Assembly: GCA_958450365.1 (NCBI GenBank)
Contig: CAUEEP010000925.1
Span: forward strand, 1,612,001 to 1,676,000
Source: Mesorhabditis belari
Taxonomy: Eukaryota > Nematoda > Chromadorea > Rhabditida > Rhabditidae
DNA: 64,000 bases
Direction: 5' to 3'
Numbering within the stretch: the stretch's first letter is position 1; every line of letters starts with the position of its first letter. A model generated the notes under the pieces. It saw only the letters and a program-made list of their open reading frames with translations. It searched no databases and was not told the DNA's origin. Below are positions 54,612 through 64,000 of the stretch, in pieces. A program made the translations under genes and the position numbers.

Positions 54612-54693
54612 TGACAATAATGCTCTAATAGCGATAACTACTTTGTTAACCTATGTTAACAAAGTAGTTATCGCTATTAGAGCATCATTGTCA
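54612..54693. repeat. 82-bp near-perfect palindrome
   Basis: 39-bp arms with one mismatch around a 4-bp spacer (CTAT). Outer ends TGACAATAATGC / GCATCATTGTCA; inner ends TTTGTTAAC / GTTAACAAA. Confidence 0.95.
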
Positions 54694-54827
54694 TTTATTT
54701 CATTTTCTTTTTTGTGCATCATCATTAATTTATATTAATTTAGCTGGCGAGAAAGGCTGGAGAGAAAGGCAGAGTCGAATAAAACGAGGTTCTATTTATA
54801 ATTTTACAAAAACTTTTACAAATTTAG

Positions 54828-56364
54828 ATGGACTTCTGGAGCTTCGCTGAAGAGAGGCTCGATTGGCTCGAGATTGGAGCGTCATGCCTTGGAGGCTTCA
54901 AAAAGAGTTCTGAACGAGAAAAGCTCGAAAGCAAGGTGTGTTATTCGTTATTAAACAACTATGATAATTATTATTAGTAGAATTATTACGGGTGCTATAG
55001 TAATTGGGTGGACCAGTGTGCATTCATCTCTATTGAGCCAGAACGCACTAATTTTTGCTTCAAAGGAGCTCTTCTTAAGTGCCATTGTTTTTGATGGCGC
55101 AGATTCTTAATTTGGTATTTATTTAAGCTTTAGCAAATGTTTTCTAGCAGTTACCTAGGTTTTAAGCCTCTTAATTCGATCCCGCACCCAGTGGAAATAA
55201 AGCCACTCTTGAAGGCGCGAAATTGTTACTCAAACTGGCATAAAAGTTGTTCAGAATTGTTTATAAATGCTTAAATACCTGCAATGGATTCAGTGCAATT
55301 AATTACCCTAGAAAGAGCTTTTAAAACTAGTGGCAAGTTCGAAAAAATCGGTTTTTACAAATTGTTTTTTAGATTACAGGCTGTTTTGAACGTCTTGTGG
55401 ACGGCATTGAAGCAGTAAATGATTCTGTGAGTTTTCTGCTGCAATTAAGTGCTAACTATATATTTTTGCAAAGCTAAGATTCCAGAAAAAAAATTATTAA
55501 ATTCCCTTTGGTCATAACTTGTTTTCCGTAATTAATTTTTATTGTGATTCAATCTTTTTAGTCGAAGCGTTCTACAAAGGATGACATCAAGTTCTGTGTA
55601 AAAGCTGCTGTCGCGGTGGTACCTGTGTCTGACTTATTAAGTTCCTGTATTAAGTTCGTAAGTTTCATGATGGATTTGAGCTGTTTCTACTTAACAAATT
55701 TCAAAGCATTCATTTTAGTCACCAGAAACAGTCGAGGTTTTGGAAGAGGTTGGAAAAGTTGCTGATTCCGCTGGCCCTTGGATTGCAGGTGCAAAGAAGT
55801 TTTGTGCCAATATGAAGGAGTTTAAAGATGTGAGTTTTCTTTAGCTTGTAGCTTTAAATTTATGCATGTTCAGGATGATGCCGTATGTCGTGTCGTAAAG
55901 GCGGGCATTAAAACTGCTTGCCAAACTGGAGGAGCATGGGCAGGTACTTTTTCAAATCAATGCTTGGCGTAGTTGAAAAGTGAAACTTATAAATTTGAAA
56001 GTGTTTAGGTAAACGGATTGGAACCCAGTATGGACCACAGATTGGAACAAAGATTGGAACATGGATTGGAACAGCTGTCCTGCCTGGTGTCGGAAGCGTT
56101 GCGGGCGCAATGATCGGCGCAACCATCGGCGCAACCATGGGCCCAATCATCGGCGAATTCATCGGCGAAAAAATTGGTGGTTTTGTGGGTGACTTGATCA
56201 CGAAGCCAGAGGAAACGATCAAGAAAGTCCATGATGCGGTGAATAACTTTGTCAGGAAGGCAGAGGAAACGATCAAGAAAGTCGATGATGCGGTGAATAA
56301 CTTTGTCAGGAAGGCAGAGGAAACGATCAAGAAAGTCTCGGGATGGTTCAAGTCTTGGTGGTAA
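54828..56364 (+). CDS. Glycine-zipper membrane protein, unrecognised family
   Basis: Six exons: 54828-54935, 55373-55426, 55562-55657, 55719-55829, 55874-55943, 56009-56364; phases close to 264 residues. The first 160 or so residues are Cys-containing and helical (CFERLVDGIEAVN, KFCVKAAVAVVPVSDLLSSC). Exon 6 holds a glycine zipper: six GTxxGxxIG-like steps, then GVGSVAGAMIGATIGATMG and IIGEFIGEKIGGFVGD, followed by three 18-residue amphipathic repeats (EETIKKVHDAVNNFVRKA type) and SGWFKSWW. Such zippers form membrane-spanning or pore-forming helices, so a membrane-active (possibly antimicrobial) role is an inference only. ATG sits directly after ACAAATTTAG, a probable trans-splice acceptor. 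No recognisable signal peptide. AATAAA at 56770 may be the poly(A) signal. Confidence 0.8.
54990..55030 (+). mobile_element. Solo end of the 6.55-kb MITE family
   Basis: GGGTGCTATAGTAATTGGGT matches the tip of the element at 6553 (GGGTGCTATAGTAGTGGG), in intron 1 of the glycine-zipper gene. The opposite end was not found. Confidence 0.55.
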
Positions 56365-56870
56365 ACGATATGGCATCTCTAAAGTTCACGTATGGCATCT
56401 CTAGAGTCCACGTTTCTAAAGTTCAATCTCTAAAGTTTTATTCTCAAATTTGTTACGTCTTTTTACCTCAAAATTGATCTTACACGTGCACATATTACCT
56501 ATTTCTAATTTTATATCGTCGATCTCTTGGAAACAGCTTTCACACGTACCCACATTGCACTTCTCTTTTCCCTATTGCTGCTTTGTACGTTTTTTTTTTT
56601 GAGCTTGCTATTTTGCATTCGACATGCATTATTTTGTTAAGTTGTCTATGTTGACATGTAATTAATTTCTTCTTATAAACCCCCTCTTGTTATACCCCAA
56701 TTTGTTACTGTTCTCATATTTTTACAATTTTAATATTCAATTTTGTTACAATTTTAATATTTGTTTTAGAATAAATCATCAAAATTCTTTGAAAAATGAA
56801 GTTACTTCAATCCACAAGCAACATCTAGAATCGATACATTTTGTCGGGCTTTCTATCTATCTATTTAATA

Positions 56871-58120
56871 GCTTGTCCCATAAAAAATTGCCGCTTTTCA
56901 AAAATTTTTATTTTCAACACAATAAAAAGTAACAACCAAGATCATAGAATATATTTTTATAGACATTTAACCAACGTTTTGGTAACTTTTCAAGTCCCCG
57001 CTTGTAAAAATCGGGTTGTCGTGAAAGAAAGTAGTCCTTCAATTCGTCCTTGAGGTCACCTTGGTTGTTGAATTGCTTGCCTCGAAGGAAATCCTTTAGC
57101 GACAAAAATAAGTAATAATCAGAAGGAGCAATATCCGGGCTATAAGCGGGATGTGAAAGTACATTCCAGTGCAAATTGTTTTCCACAAAATTCTTCGATT
57201 TGTGAGAAGGAGCGTTGTCTTCAAGCACAAAAACGGAAGCATTCCATTCATTCTGATAGAGCAATCGGAGAATTTTCTGCTCAACTTGTTCCATACGGCG
57301 TATATAAACATCACTGTTAAAAGTTTGACCCTTCTGGAGGAGCTCCCAAAAAAGTATGCCAGAGCAACACCAATAGACACACAGAAGTCGCTTATTCCCA
57401 TGAATATTTCGTTTTGGCACCACTTTTCCCAATCGACCTTTCCTCAACCATTGCCGTTTCAACACTCGACCATCATAGAAGATCCACGATTGATCATGAG
57501 TCACTATATTGGAAAGAGGAAGCTGACCGCATCGATATTCGTTCAGTAGTTGACGGCATGACCGCGCTCTTTGGTCCTTAATCGAATTGTTCAGTTGATA
57601 GGGAATTTGCCGCTGTTTCAACCACTTTCTTCCGGTTTTTTTTGAGCCAACGCCATACTGTCATTCTTCCGCAATAATCTTTTGCCAAAATCCGAGTCGA
57701 TCCTTCGGGATTTTGCCGGAGTCGGCGCCTCAACGTCTGTCGATTCACTTTTCTGGGATGACCACTTCCTCGCTTTCGTGTGAGCCGGATGTCACCTTTT
57801 CGGAATTTCTGAAACCACCATCGTGCAGTCCTTTCCTTGACGATTGTTAATCCATAAAAAAAAAATTGATTTCTCTCGTTGCTTTGGCCGCTGAAATCCT
57901 CTTCAAATATCGTTGATACAGGTGTTGATTGATTTCTTCACGAGACGGCGCCATTTGATCGATCACAACTTTTTCTGTTTTTGGTTTCTAAAAAAGAAAA
58001 TTTAGCACATAAAACTAGAATTGTAAAGCAGTATAATAAAAAAAAACAGAAAGAGAAAGTGTTAATTTGTCGCTGAATACGAATCAAATGAAAAAAACGG
58101 CAATTTTTTATGGGACAACC
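56871..58120 (-). mobile_element. End-to-end mariner transposon
   Basis: 1,250 bp bounded by inverted repeats: GCTTGTCCCATAAAAAATTG on the left and its match (CAATTTTTTATGGGACAACC) on the right, each flanked by TA (56869-70 and 58121-22), the mariner target duplication. It encodes one minus-strand transposase. Structure is intact, so insertion is probably fairly recent. Confidence 0.9.
56914..57952 (-). pseudogene. mariner transposase with two homopolymer frameshifts
   Basis: Starts MAPSREEINQHLYQRYLKRI (57952). Helix-turn-helix part RWWFQKFRKGD, RKRGSGHPRKVN; catalytic block I VTHDQSWIFYDGR, block II VLEDNAPSHKSKN, block III SPDIAPSDYYLFLSLKDFL, giving the mariner D,D34D arrangement. The open frame from 57621 covers the catalytic half. 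Two one-base shifts interrupt the N-terminal half, both in homopolymers: a run of nine T's (minus strand) near 57860 and eight A's near 57640. They could be real decay or sequencing errors. Confidence 0.85.
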
Positions 58121-58139
58121 TAATAACTGTATAAGGGAA

Positions 58140-58700
58140 AGAGCTCTTTTTACCCGCTTAGCCTTATCGAAGATACATGTTGGTGAAAATGGGATTTTTT
58201 TAGAGTTCAACAAAGCGCCTGCTGACATCCAAATCGATGAAAAGTTGAATCAGAATCGAAAAATCCCCCGTTTGCTGTCAAGATTTTCACTCGTACCCGA
58301 AATTGGGTAAATCGATTTTTGTGGAAATCGTTTCCGTCAAAAGTTTCTTTGCAAAAAGCTTGTGTGCCATCCAGGAATTGGGTTTCCGCTTTTAAAAAGC
58401 TGCATTTCCAGAACAGTGACCCCGAAAACCCTGCCGTACACCGCGTACACCCAGACGGCCTTTCACAAGTTCGTGAAAATGGGATTTTTTTTTGAGTTCA
58501 AAGCGCCTGCTGACATCCAGATCGATGAAAAGTTAAATCAGAATTGGAAAATCTTGCTTGACTGCCGAGATTTTCAATCGTACTCGAAATTGGGTAAATC
58601 GATTTTTGTGGAAATCGTTTCCGTCAAAAGTTTCATTGCAAAAAGATTGTGTGCCATCCAGAATTGGGATTCAATTTGTAAAAAGCTGTAAGAACAAACA
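58140..58700 (+). repeat. Array H: paired boxes 141-142 bp apart, plus an exon-like block
   Basis: CTGACATCC(A/C)AG boxes at 58223 and 58511, TGTGCCATCCAG boxes at 58365 and 58652. Between them, after CATTTCCAG (58411), the block CCCCGAAAACCCT and CGTACACCGCGTACACCC recurs at 63956-64000. GTGAAAATGGGATTTTTTT precedes each unit. Confidence 0.85.
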
Positions 58701-58704
58701 GAAT

Positions 58705-59035
58705 AAGAAGGTTTTTAAAAAGTTGTTCTTTGATCGAATTTTGTCGCAATAATAAGAAATAAAAGATCGTATTTAACTGTATCATTTACAAGGGAAGGCC
58801 AACTGGATGGCCAAAACCGATTCGATGCAGAATTTCGATGCTTTCAATGCAGAGTGATGCTGCTTTTCTTTTTTTGGTATGGAAAACTCTGTTGAAAGTT
58901 ATATGCTTTGTAAAGCTGTTCTTTAAAGTTTTGTAAGGAGTTTCAAAAAAGCAAACTAGCAAACTTGTACTCTTGAATATTTACTTTATTTTTACGCTTT
59001 TTTTCACAGCTTTTTTCAAGTCACAACTTTCAATT
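58705..59035. other. Nothing recognised
   Basis: AT-rich spacer before the mariner fragments. Confidence 0.35.
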
Positions 59036-59039
59036 TTTA

Positions 59040-59680
59040 ATGGATATTTGCTTTAGATCATGGTGGATCAAAAGTCTGTTGTGCGCGCGTGTCTTCTCGA
59101 CGATTTCTTCTTCCGTCCTCTCTACGAGGGACAAAAACGCTGCCGAATCACATCGTGATCTCTATTCCACTTTTGGAGAACAAGTTATGACTGAAAGATC
59201 CTGCCAGCTCTGGTTTGCCCGATTCCGGGAAGGTATTGAATCTCTTGAAGACGAATCACATGGACATCGCTCGGCAACGATCGATAAGAATGAATTGGAA
59301 CAACTTGGTGAAGCCGATCCAATGCAAAAAACACGAGAGCTTGCCAAACATCTCCAATGTGATCAATCAACAATTGTCTGTCATTTGGAAATAAGCGGAA
59401 AGGCCAATCGTAATGGACGATCGGTTCCACATCAATTGAACACCGAGAATCTAGGAGCACACGTTTCGATCAGCCATATCTTGCTTCTCAAGTCGAAAAG
59501 AACGATTTCAAGATGGGCAAAAACGCTGCCGAATCACATCGTGATCTCTGTTCCACTTTTGGAGAACAAGTTATGACCAAAAGATCATGCCAGCGCTGGG
59601 TTGCCCGATTCCGAGAAGGTATTGAATCTCTTGAAGGCGAACCACATGGACATCGCTCGGCAACAAACGCTTATTTCTCG
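59040..59680 (+). pseudogene. Two N-terminal fragments of another mariner transposase
   Basis: The DNA-binding region (NAAESHRDLYSTFGEQVM, CQLWFARFREGIESLEDE) is present twice, at about 59130-59280 and 59515-59665, the second just after IDKNELEQLGE...KHLQCDQSTIVCHLE and HQLNTENLG parts of the first. No catalytic domain. The first copy begins near MVDQKSVVRACLLDD (59059). Different from the 56.9-kb element. Confidence 0.75.
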
Positions 59681-59699
59681 ACACTTTGTACGTTTGTTT

Positions 59700-61020
59700 C
59701 TCCGCGCTTAGGTATCAAATTAAAGTAGAGAGAATGGGTGAGGTTTTGAGATATAACACATATTTTTAGCATTAACCAGCGCTTAGAACAAAATGATTGA
59801 AAATCGACTCTTTTTTGCCACTTTTTGCCACAGACACTAGACATGGGCCGCGAGTCGAGTCGAGTCAGAGGTCCTCGACTCCTGACTCGTGACTCAACTT
59901 GACTCGGCACGCGTTAGCCGAGTGGAGAACCCTCACACATGTCACAAATTCTGAAGGATTTGCAAATTGATTCGCTTCTGTTGCCTGGAGGGTGCACCAA
60001 GCATGTGGTTTGGCCTTAAAAAACACGAATTCGAGCTGAATATGAATGAATAATGAATGAGCGAATGAGTGAGCGAATGACTGAGTGAGCGAACGACGTT
60101 GACTCGCAGTGGAAATCCAGTCACCACCAATGAAAACCGATCTATTGGTTTGTGAAACGAACACCCGAAGAACCTCAATCATGCTCTCAGTCAAGATTGT
60201 GGTCAAGAATTGTGCGATTCCCATGGCTACTGATAGATCAAAAGACAATCTCATTCATTGCTTCAAGAAAGAAGGACCGATTCCTAGAGGCGATTGCCGA
60301 TTGATGACGATTGATGACTGCAAGACTCGCCAATGCTCGACTTGAGCAATCCATAGCAATCCATCAATAGCAATTCATCAATGATCAACTTGGATATTGA
60401 ATTTGGAGATAATGATTTGGATAACGATTCTTGAGTGATTCCTGTTAATTTCTTGATTATTGATTTATAAGCTGTTCTCCGTTGAGGTTGAGTTGATGGT
60501 TTTATTATTAAAGTCAACTTTTAAAGCTTTTTAAAGCTAGCTTTTTTTAGTTACCCTATAAATTTAGCTGTATTTCATCGTAATTTTTTCAATAAATTCT
60601 CCAATTTTCTGATCAAAATCGGGAAAAGTCGTGCAGTGAATGAGGGAAAAGAGACAATGAAAAGCTGCACGAGCCAATATTTAGCAAAAAGAAACGAGAA
60701 AGGGGTAAAATGAGGACAAATATTGTCACCAAGGTCTCTCTTTCTTTAGGCTTTCTGTAAAAAAGCACGTAAATTTACTTCCGTAACCCCAATGTTGATG
60801 TTGGTGATGATCAGTTGGTGATGGTCAGTTGAGCTGATTTGGACACAGTTAAAATTGAATTTTTCGAGCACAGACAAGATTTTCCGGTGTTCTGGAAGTC
60901 ACAGGATTGATTGCACTATGTAGCACTAGGTTTTATCGCTCGTACCTCAGCTCTAGTCCCTAGTATGACAAGGTCTACTAGGTGGTGAGCTTTAAAACGC
61001 AGAAAATCGGTTAACCGATG
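59700..61020. other. No gene confidently recognised
   Basis: Contains CGAGTCGAGTCAGAG and GAATGAGTGAGCGAATGA short repeats (59850-60100), and a minus-strand TTCTGGAAGTCACAGG box at 60892. Frames lack support. Confidence 0.4.
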
Positions 61021-61024
61021 CTTG

Positions 61025-61480
61025 ATTTTCAACTGTGCGCTCCAGTTTGGCAGAAACAGTCACTGTTTCTCGGAAATTGAGCAAACTGGCCACAAATTGG
61101 CTTCGATTCGATTCGAGATTCGGATTCGACGCAACCCTGCAGGCTTTTTGTTATGTTTCGATATTTTTACGTAAAATTTATTCAAATTGGATATCACGTA
61201 AAGGTTTGGCGATTGAAGATTGGCGATTGCTTTGGCTAAAGCTAAAGCTTAGTATACGGTAGTCGTACAGTGGCTGACCCTCAACTGGTCTTAACCAGCT
61301 TTGTTAAGCTCAAAGCTGACCCCACCAAAAACGTGAGTTCAAATGCGATGAGCTCCAGGAAAGACGAAAATCGAGAAGAGGACTCGAGAGACGCGAGAGG
61401 GGCCAAGAAATGGGCGCAGAGTCGTGGTGGTGTTGTCGTCTCGGGGAGGGATGGGGGTAGGGATCCCCTCGGCTGCTAGT
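61025..61480 (+). CDS. Possible upstream exons of the Pro-rich gene
   Basis: After TGTGCGCTCCAG (cut near 61044) a frame reads AETVTVSRKLSKLATNWL; after GTACAG (cut near 61271) another reads ADPQLVLTSFVKLKADPTKN, ending at a GTGAGT donor. Both look coding and have splice-like borders, but I could not link them by phase to each other or to 62792. Low confidence. Confidence 0.3.
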
Positions 61481-61974
61481 TGTGTCCTGTGCGTCCCAGG
61501 AGCTCCTTTTCTTCACCCCCTTTCAACGATTTCCTTTCCTCGGTCGTCCTTTTGTGGTGGAGTCTGTTTGTGTCCCGCACGAGCACTCACCTTTCCCTCA
61601 GATCGGTTCTCAAAAGGATTTCATCGAGAATTTTACTTGCTTTACTGCTTTAGAGCGAATTTGATTTATTATTTCAAATTTTTTAACATTTTTAAGGCTC
61701 TAAAGCTCAGCTCAAAATCAAAAAAATTTCAAAATTTGAATAATTTTTTCTTTTTCTCTATTTGTTTAATTGAATTTCTTTGAAATTGAGTTTTTTTTAA
61801 TTTTAAGCTTTTTTAAACTAAGCGAAGTACGGGAATTACGATCCTGATATCCTGACGGCTATTTTATGTGGACAGGAAAAGGGACAATGGGGTCAAAAGC
61901 AAAGAGACGCCCTTCATTGTCCCTCTCCGATCATTCCTATAGATTCTTTGCTTCCCTGTTTTCTTCTTTTTTCC

Positions 61975-62640
61975 ATTGGAAACCCCATTTTTCTCGATAA
62001 ATGCCTTCCAGAATGGAATTTTTGTTTTGTCGGATCAACGGTTTCTTCTCTGGTTTTTGAGAAAATTGAGGCAGAACTTTCAGCGCTGAACTCGAAATTT
62101 CAATTTTCACTTTTATTAGCTAAAAAATGGCTCAAATTGTTGTGTGACCTCCAGAATAGACTAATCTTTTTGAATTTTTGGATTTCTAAAGTTCAGCTTT
62201 GAGAAATTGTGGCATAACGTTCAGCGCTGAACTTAAAATTTCTATTTTCACTTTTGTTAGTGAATAAATGGCTCAAATTGTTTTGTGACCTCCAGAATGA
62301 ACAAATCCAAAAAAATTTTTGAATTTCTAAAGTTGAGCCTTGAGTAATTGTGTCATAATGTTCAGTGCTAAACTCGAAATTTCAATTTTGACTCTTTTTG
62401 GCGAATAAGTGGCTCAAATTGTTGTGTGACCTCCAGAATCGACCAATCTTTTAGAATTTTTGAATTTCTAAAGCTCAGCTTTGAGAACATTGGAATTGAA
62501 CGTTCCGACGCTAAATTCGAAATTTTAGTTTTCACTTTTATTAGCTAAAAAATGGCTCAAATTGTTGTGTGACCTCCAGAATCGATTAAGCTTTTTGAAT
62601 TTTTGAATTTCCAAAGTTGAGCTTTGAGAAAATCGCGTCC
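61975..62640 (+). repeat. Array I: 142-bp units with GTGTGACCTCCAGAAT
   Basis: Boxes at 62144, 62285, 62426 and 62569 (spacings 141, 141, 143), with GGCTCAAATTGTTGTGTGAC before each. A diverged unit with ATGCCTTCCAGAATGG is at 62000. Sense to the gene at 62792. Confidence 0.95.
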
Positions 62641-62791
62641 GAACGTTCAAAGCTAAAGCTTCAGAAAACGCTCGAGAAAAAAGCGGGTTTTCCAGGTTCC
62701 ATCAAAATCCTGGAGTTAACTCTCGCCATCCGTGGACTCCAATTTTCAAAAATCCATCTCAAAAACCCGATTTTTTCATCACAAATTCCAG

Positions 62792-63061
62792 GCAATGACT
62801 GTTTTTACGAAAGGTGACGGCGGCGAGGAGAAGGGCGAAAAAAAGTTGCCACAGGTGGGGAAAATTCGAATTTTTCTGCTTAATTTCAGCCATCTGGAAG
62901 TCACGTGAGCAATTGAAACTAATTTTTGGCAACATTTTCCCCAAAGAAATTTTGCTCATTTTCAGGTGGTCATCTCGCCGTCTCCACTCGCGCCCACCCC
63001 GTCGCCGACTCCGCCAGAGGACGATGCGTTCGTTTTAAAGCCAGAAAAACCTATTCAATAG
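62792..63061 (+). CDS. Last two exons of an unidentified Pro/Ser-rich protein
   Basis: Exon 62792-62854 (after AAATTCCAG) reads AMTVFTKGDGGEEKGEKKLP; exon 62966-63061 (after ATTTTCAG) reads VVISPSPLAPTPSPTPPEDD and ends KPIQ-stop. Both are phase 0. Likely a disordered C-terminal tail with SP/TP phosphorylation-type sites. The intron between carries an antisense CTGGAAGTCAC box at 62885. A related Pro-rich exon follows at 63475. Confidence 0.55.
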
Positions 63062-63064
63062 CTA

Positions 63065-63400
63065 GATAAATGCAAATTCGATCTTTAATGCAAATTTAGA
63101 AAACTCAAAGTTGCGAAATAAAAAATAAAAAATTGTAAAATTAAAAAAGCAAAAATTTTGTAAAAAATTCGCCTAAAAATTTTGTCTAAAAAATTAGCAT
63201 AAAAAATTGCGTAAAAAAATTAGCATAAAAAAATTGCCTAAAAAAATTAGCATAAAAAATTGCCTAAAAAAATTTGCATAAAAAATTCGTAAAAAATTGT
63301 CTAAAAAATTGTCTAAAAAAATTGTCTAAAAAAAATTTGCATAAAAAATTTTGTCTAAAAAATTTGCATAAAAAAATTGTCTAAAAAAATTTTTTTTTTT
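63065..63400. repeat. AAAAAATTAGCATAAAA degenerate repeat
   Basis: Variants of AAAAAATTGCCTAAAAAAAT and AAATTTGCATAAAAAATT, AT-rich and degenerate. Confidence 0.85.
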
Positions 63401-63474
63401 CTGACGGTTTCCCTCAAATTTTATTTTCAATTTGTTTACTGTGACATCCAGGACTAACAAATTTCATGTTTTAG

Positions 63475-64000
63475 AGTCGGGAAAAAGAAGCGATCCTCAT
63501 CATTTGGCCCCCTTTCGATTATTCGACTTTCCCCCTCGCCATTCGCTCGCACCCCGTCCCCATCACCGCCCGAATACGAAGATCATTGGCATAGGTAGAA
63601 GAAAAACCGATTCCAACCCATTTAAAGCTATGCTTTTACTTAGATTGTACCGTATCCGAGCGTGGCTTGTCTTTTTTGCTTTGACGATCTTCACATTCTC
63701 CTTTGTCGCCGGATACTTTTTTCACAAGTTCGTGAAAATGGGATTTTTTTGAGTTCAAAGCGCTTGGTGACATCCAGATTGATAAAAAGTTAAATCAGAA
63801 TTGAAAAATCTTGCTTGACTGCCGAGATTTTCCATCGTACTCGAAATTGGGTAAACCGATTTTTGTGGAAAGCGTTTCTGTCAAAAGTTTCATTTCCAAA
63901 AGCTTGTGTGACTTCCAGAATTGGGATTCCGCTTTTAAAAAAGCCACATTTCCAGAACAGTGACCCCGAAAACCCTACCGTACACCGCGTACACCCAGAC
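63475..64000 (+). CDS. Second Pro/Ser-rich exon and following exon, runs off window
   Basis: Exon 63475-63594 (after TGTTTTAG, donor GTAGAAG) reads VGKKKRSSSFGPLSIIRLSP then SPFARTPSPSPPEYEDHWH, a paralogue of the tail at 62966 (SPSPLAPTPSPTPPED). A further exon may begin at 63956 after CATTTCCAG and continue past the window; its phase is unclear, so the reading frame (NSDPENPTVHRVHPD or TVTPKTLPYTAYTQT) is open. Either a tandem duplicate gene or an alternative 3' end of the preceding gene. Confidence 0.4.
63720..64000 (+). repeat. Second copy of the array H unit
   Basis: More than 90% similar by eye to 58180-58460 and 58475-58690. Boxes GTGACATCCAG at 63767 and GTGACTTCCAG at 63908, 141 bp apart. 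Confidence 0.9.

Overview
This is eukaryotic, AT-rich DNA (no count run) that I read as a nematode chromosome, probably from the Rhabditina; I cannot name the species. The reasons are 3' splice sites of the TTTTCAG or TTTTTAG type, many introns of about 40-60 nt, two members of the nematode-expanded DUF273 family, start codons sitting 0-10 nt after acceptor-like AG sites as expected for spliced-leader trans-splicing, and a degenerate TTAGGC-type telomeric repeat. Gene structures were assembled by hand from splice sites, phase and family motifs, so every exon border is a prediction.

Layout. 1-3441 (-): SLC9B/NHA-type cation/proton antiporter, 3' end cut by the window edge. 3.8-6.4 kb (-): an F-box-like gene and its decayed tandem copy. 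6.5-8.2 kb: two long inverted-repeat elements and the end of a small membrane-protein gene. 8.5-17.9 kb: no gene recognised; minisatellites, tRNA-like sequences and long arrays of about 145-bp units. 18.06-27.0 kb (+): a SCHIP1 (schwannomin-interacting protein) homologue in 12 exons whose introns are packed with different minisatellites. 28.3-39.6 kb (-): two DUF273 glycosyltransferase-like paralogues with matching exon structure, plus an inverted duplicate remnant at 45.2-46.1 kb. 39.8-46.6 kb: telomere-like repeat, MITE, tRNA-Asn-derived repeats, 142-bp arrays. 46.98-52.01 kb (+): a 12-exon GT31 beta-1,3-glycosyltransferase. 52.8-54.7 kb: an orphan exon, MITEs and a near-perfect 82-bp palindrome. 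54.83-56.36 kb (+): a glycine-zipper protein. 56.87-58.12 kb: an end-to-end mariner transposon with a TA target duplication. 58.1-64 kb: mariner fragments, 141-bp arrays and the last exons of one or two Pro/Ser-rich genes.

The genes do not form a pathway, although two DUF273 proteins and a GT31 enzyme make this a glycosyltransferase-rich interval; all three have type II signal anchors, which fits the Golgi.

The most unusual feature is a short sequence, TGTGACNTCCAG. It is the actual 3' splice site of the last intron in both DUF273 genes and of an orphan exon at 52.96 kb, yet it also recurs dozens of times in arrays of otherwise unrelated sequence, almost always 140-145 bp apart (72 bp in one array). 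Several arrays carry a second acceptor-like box (TACAGGACTGG) on the opposite strand half a period away. I found no CRISPR array, operon or prokaryotic feature.
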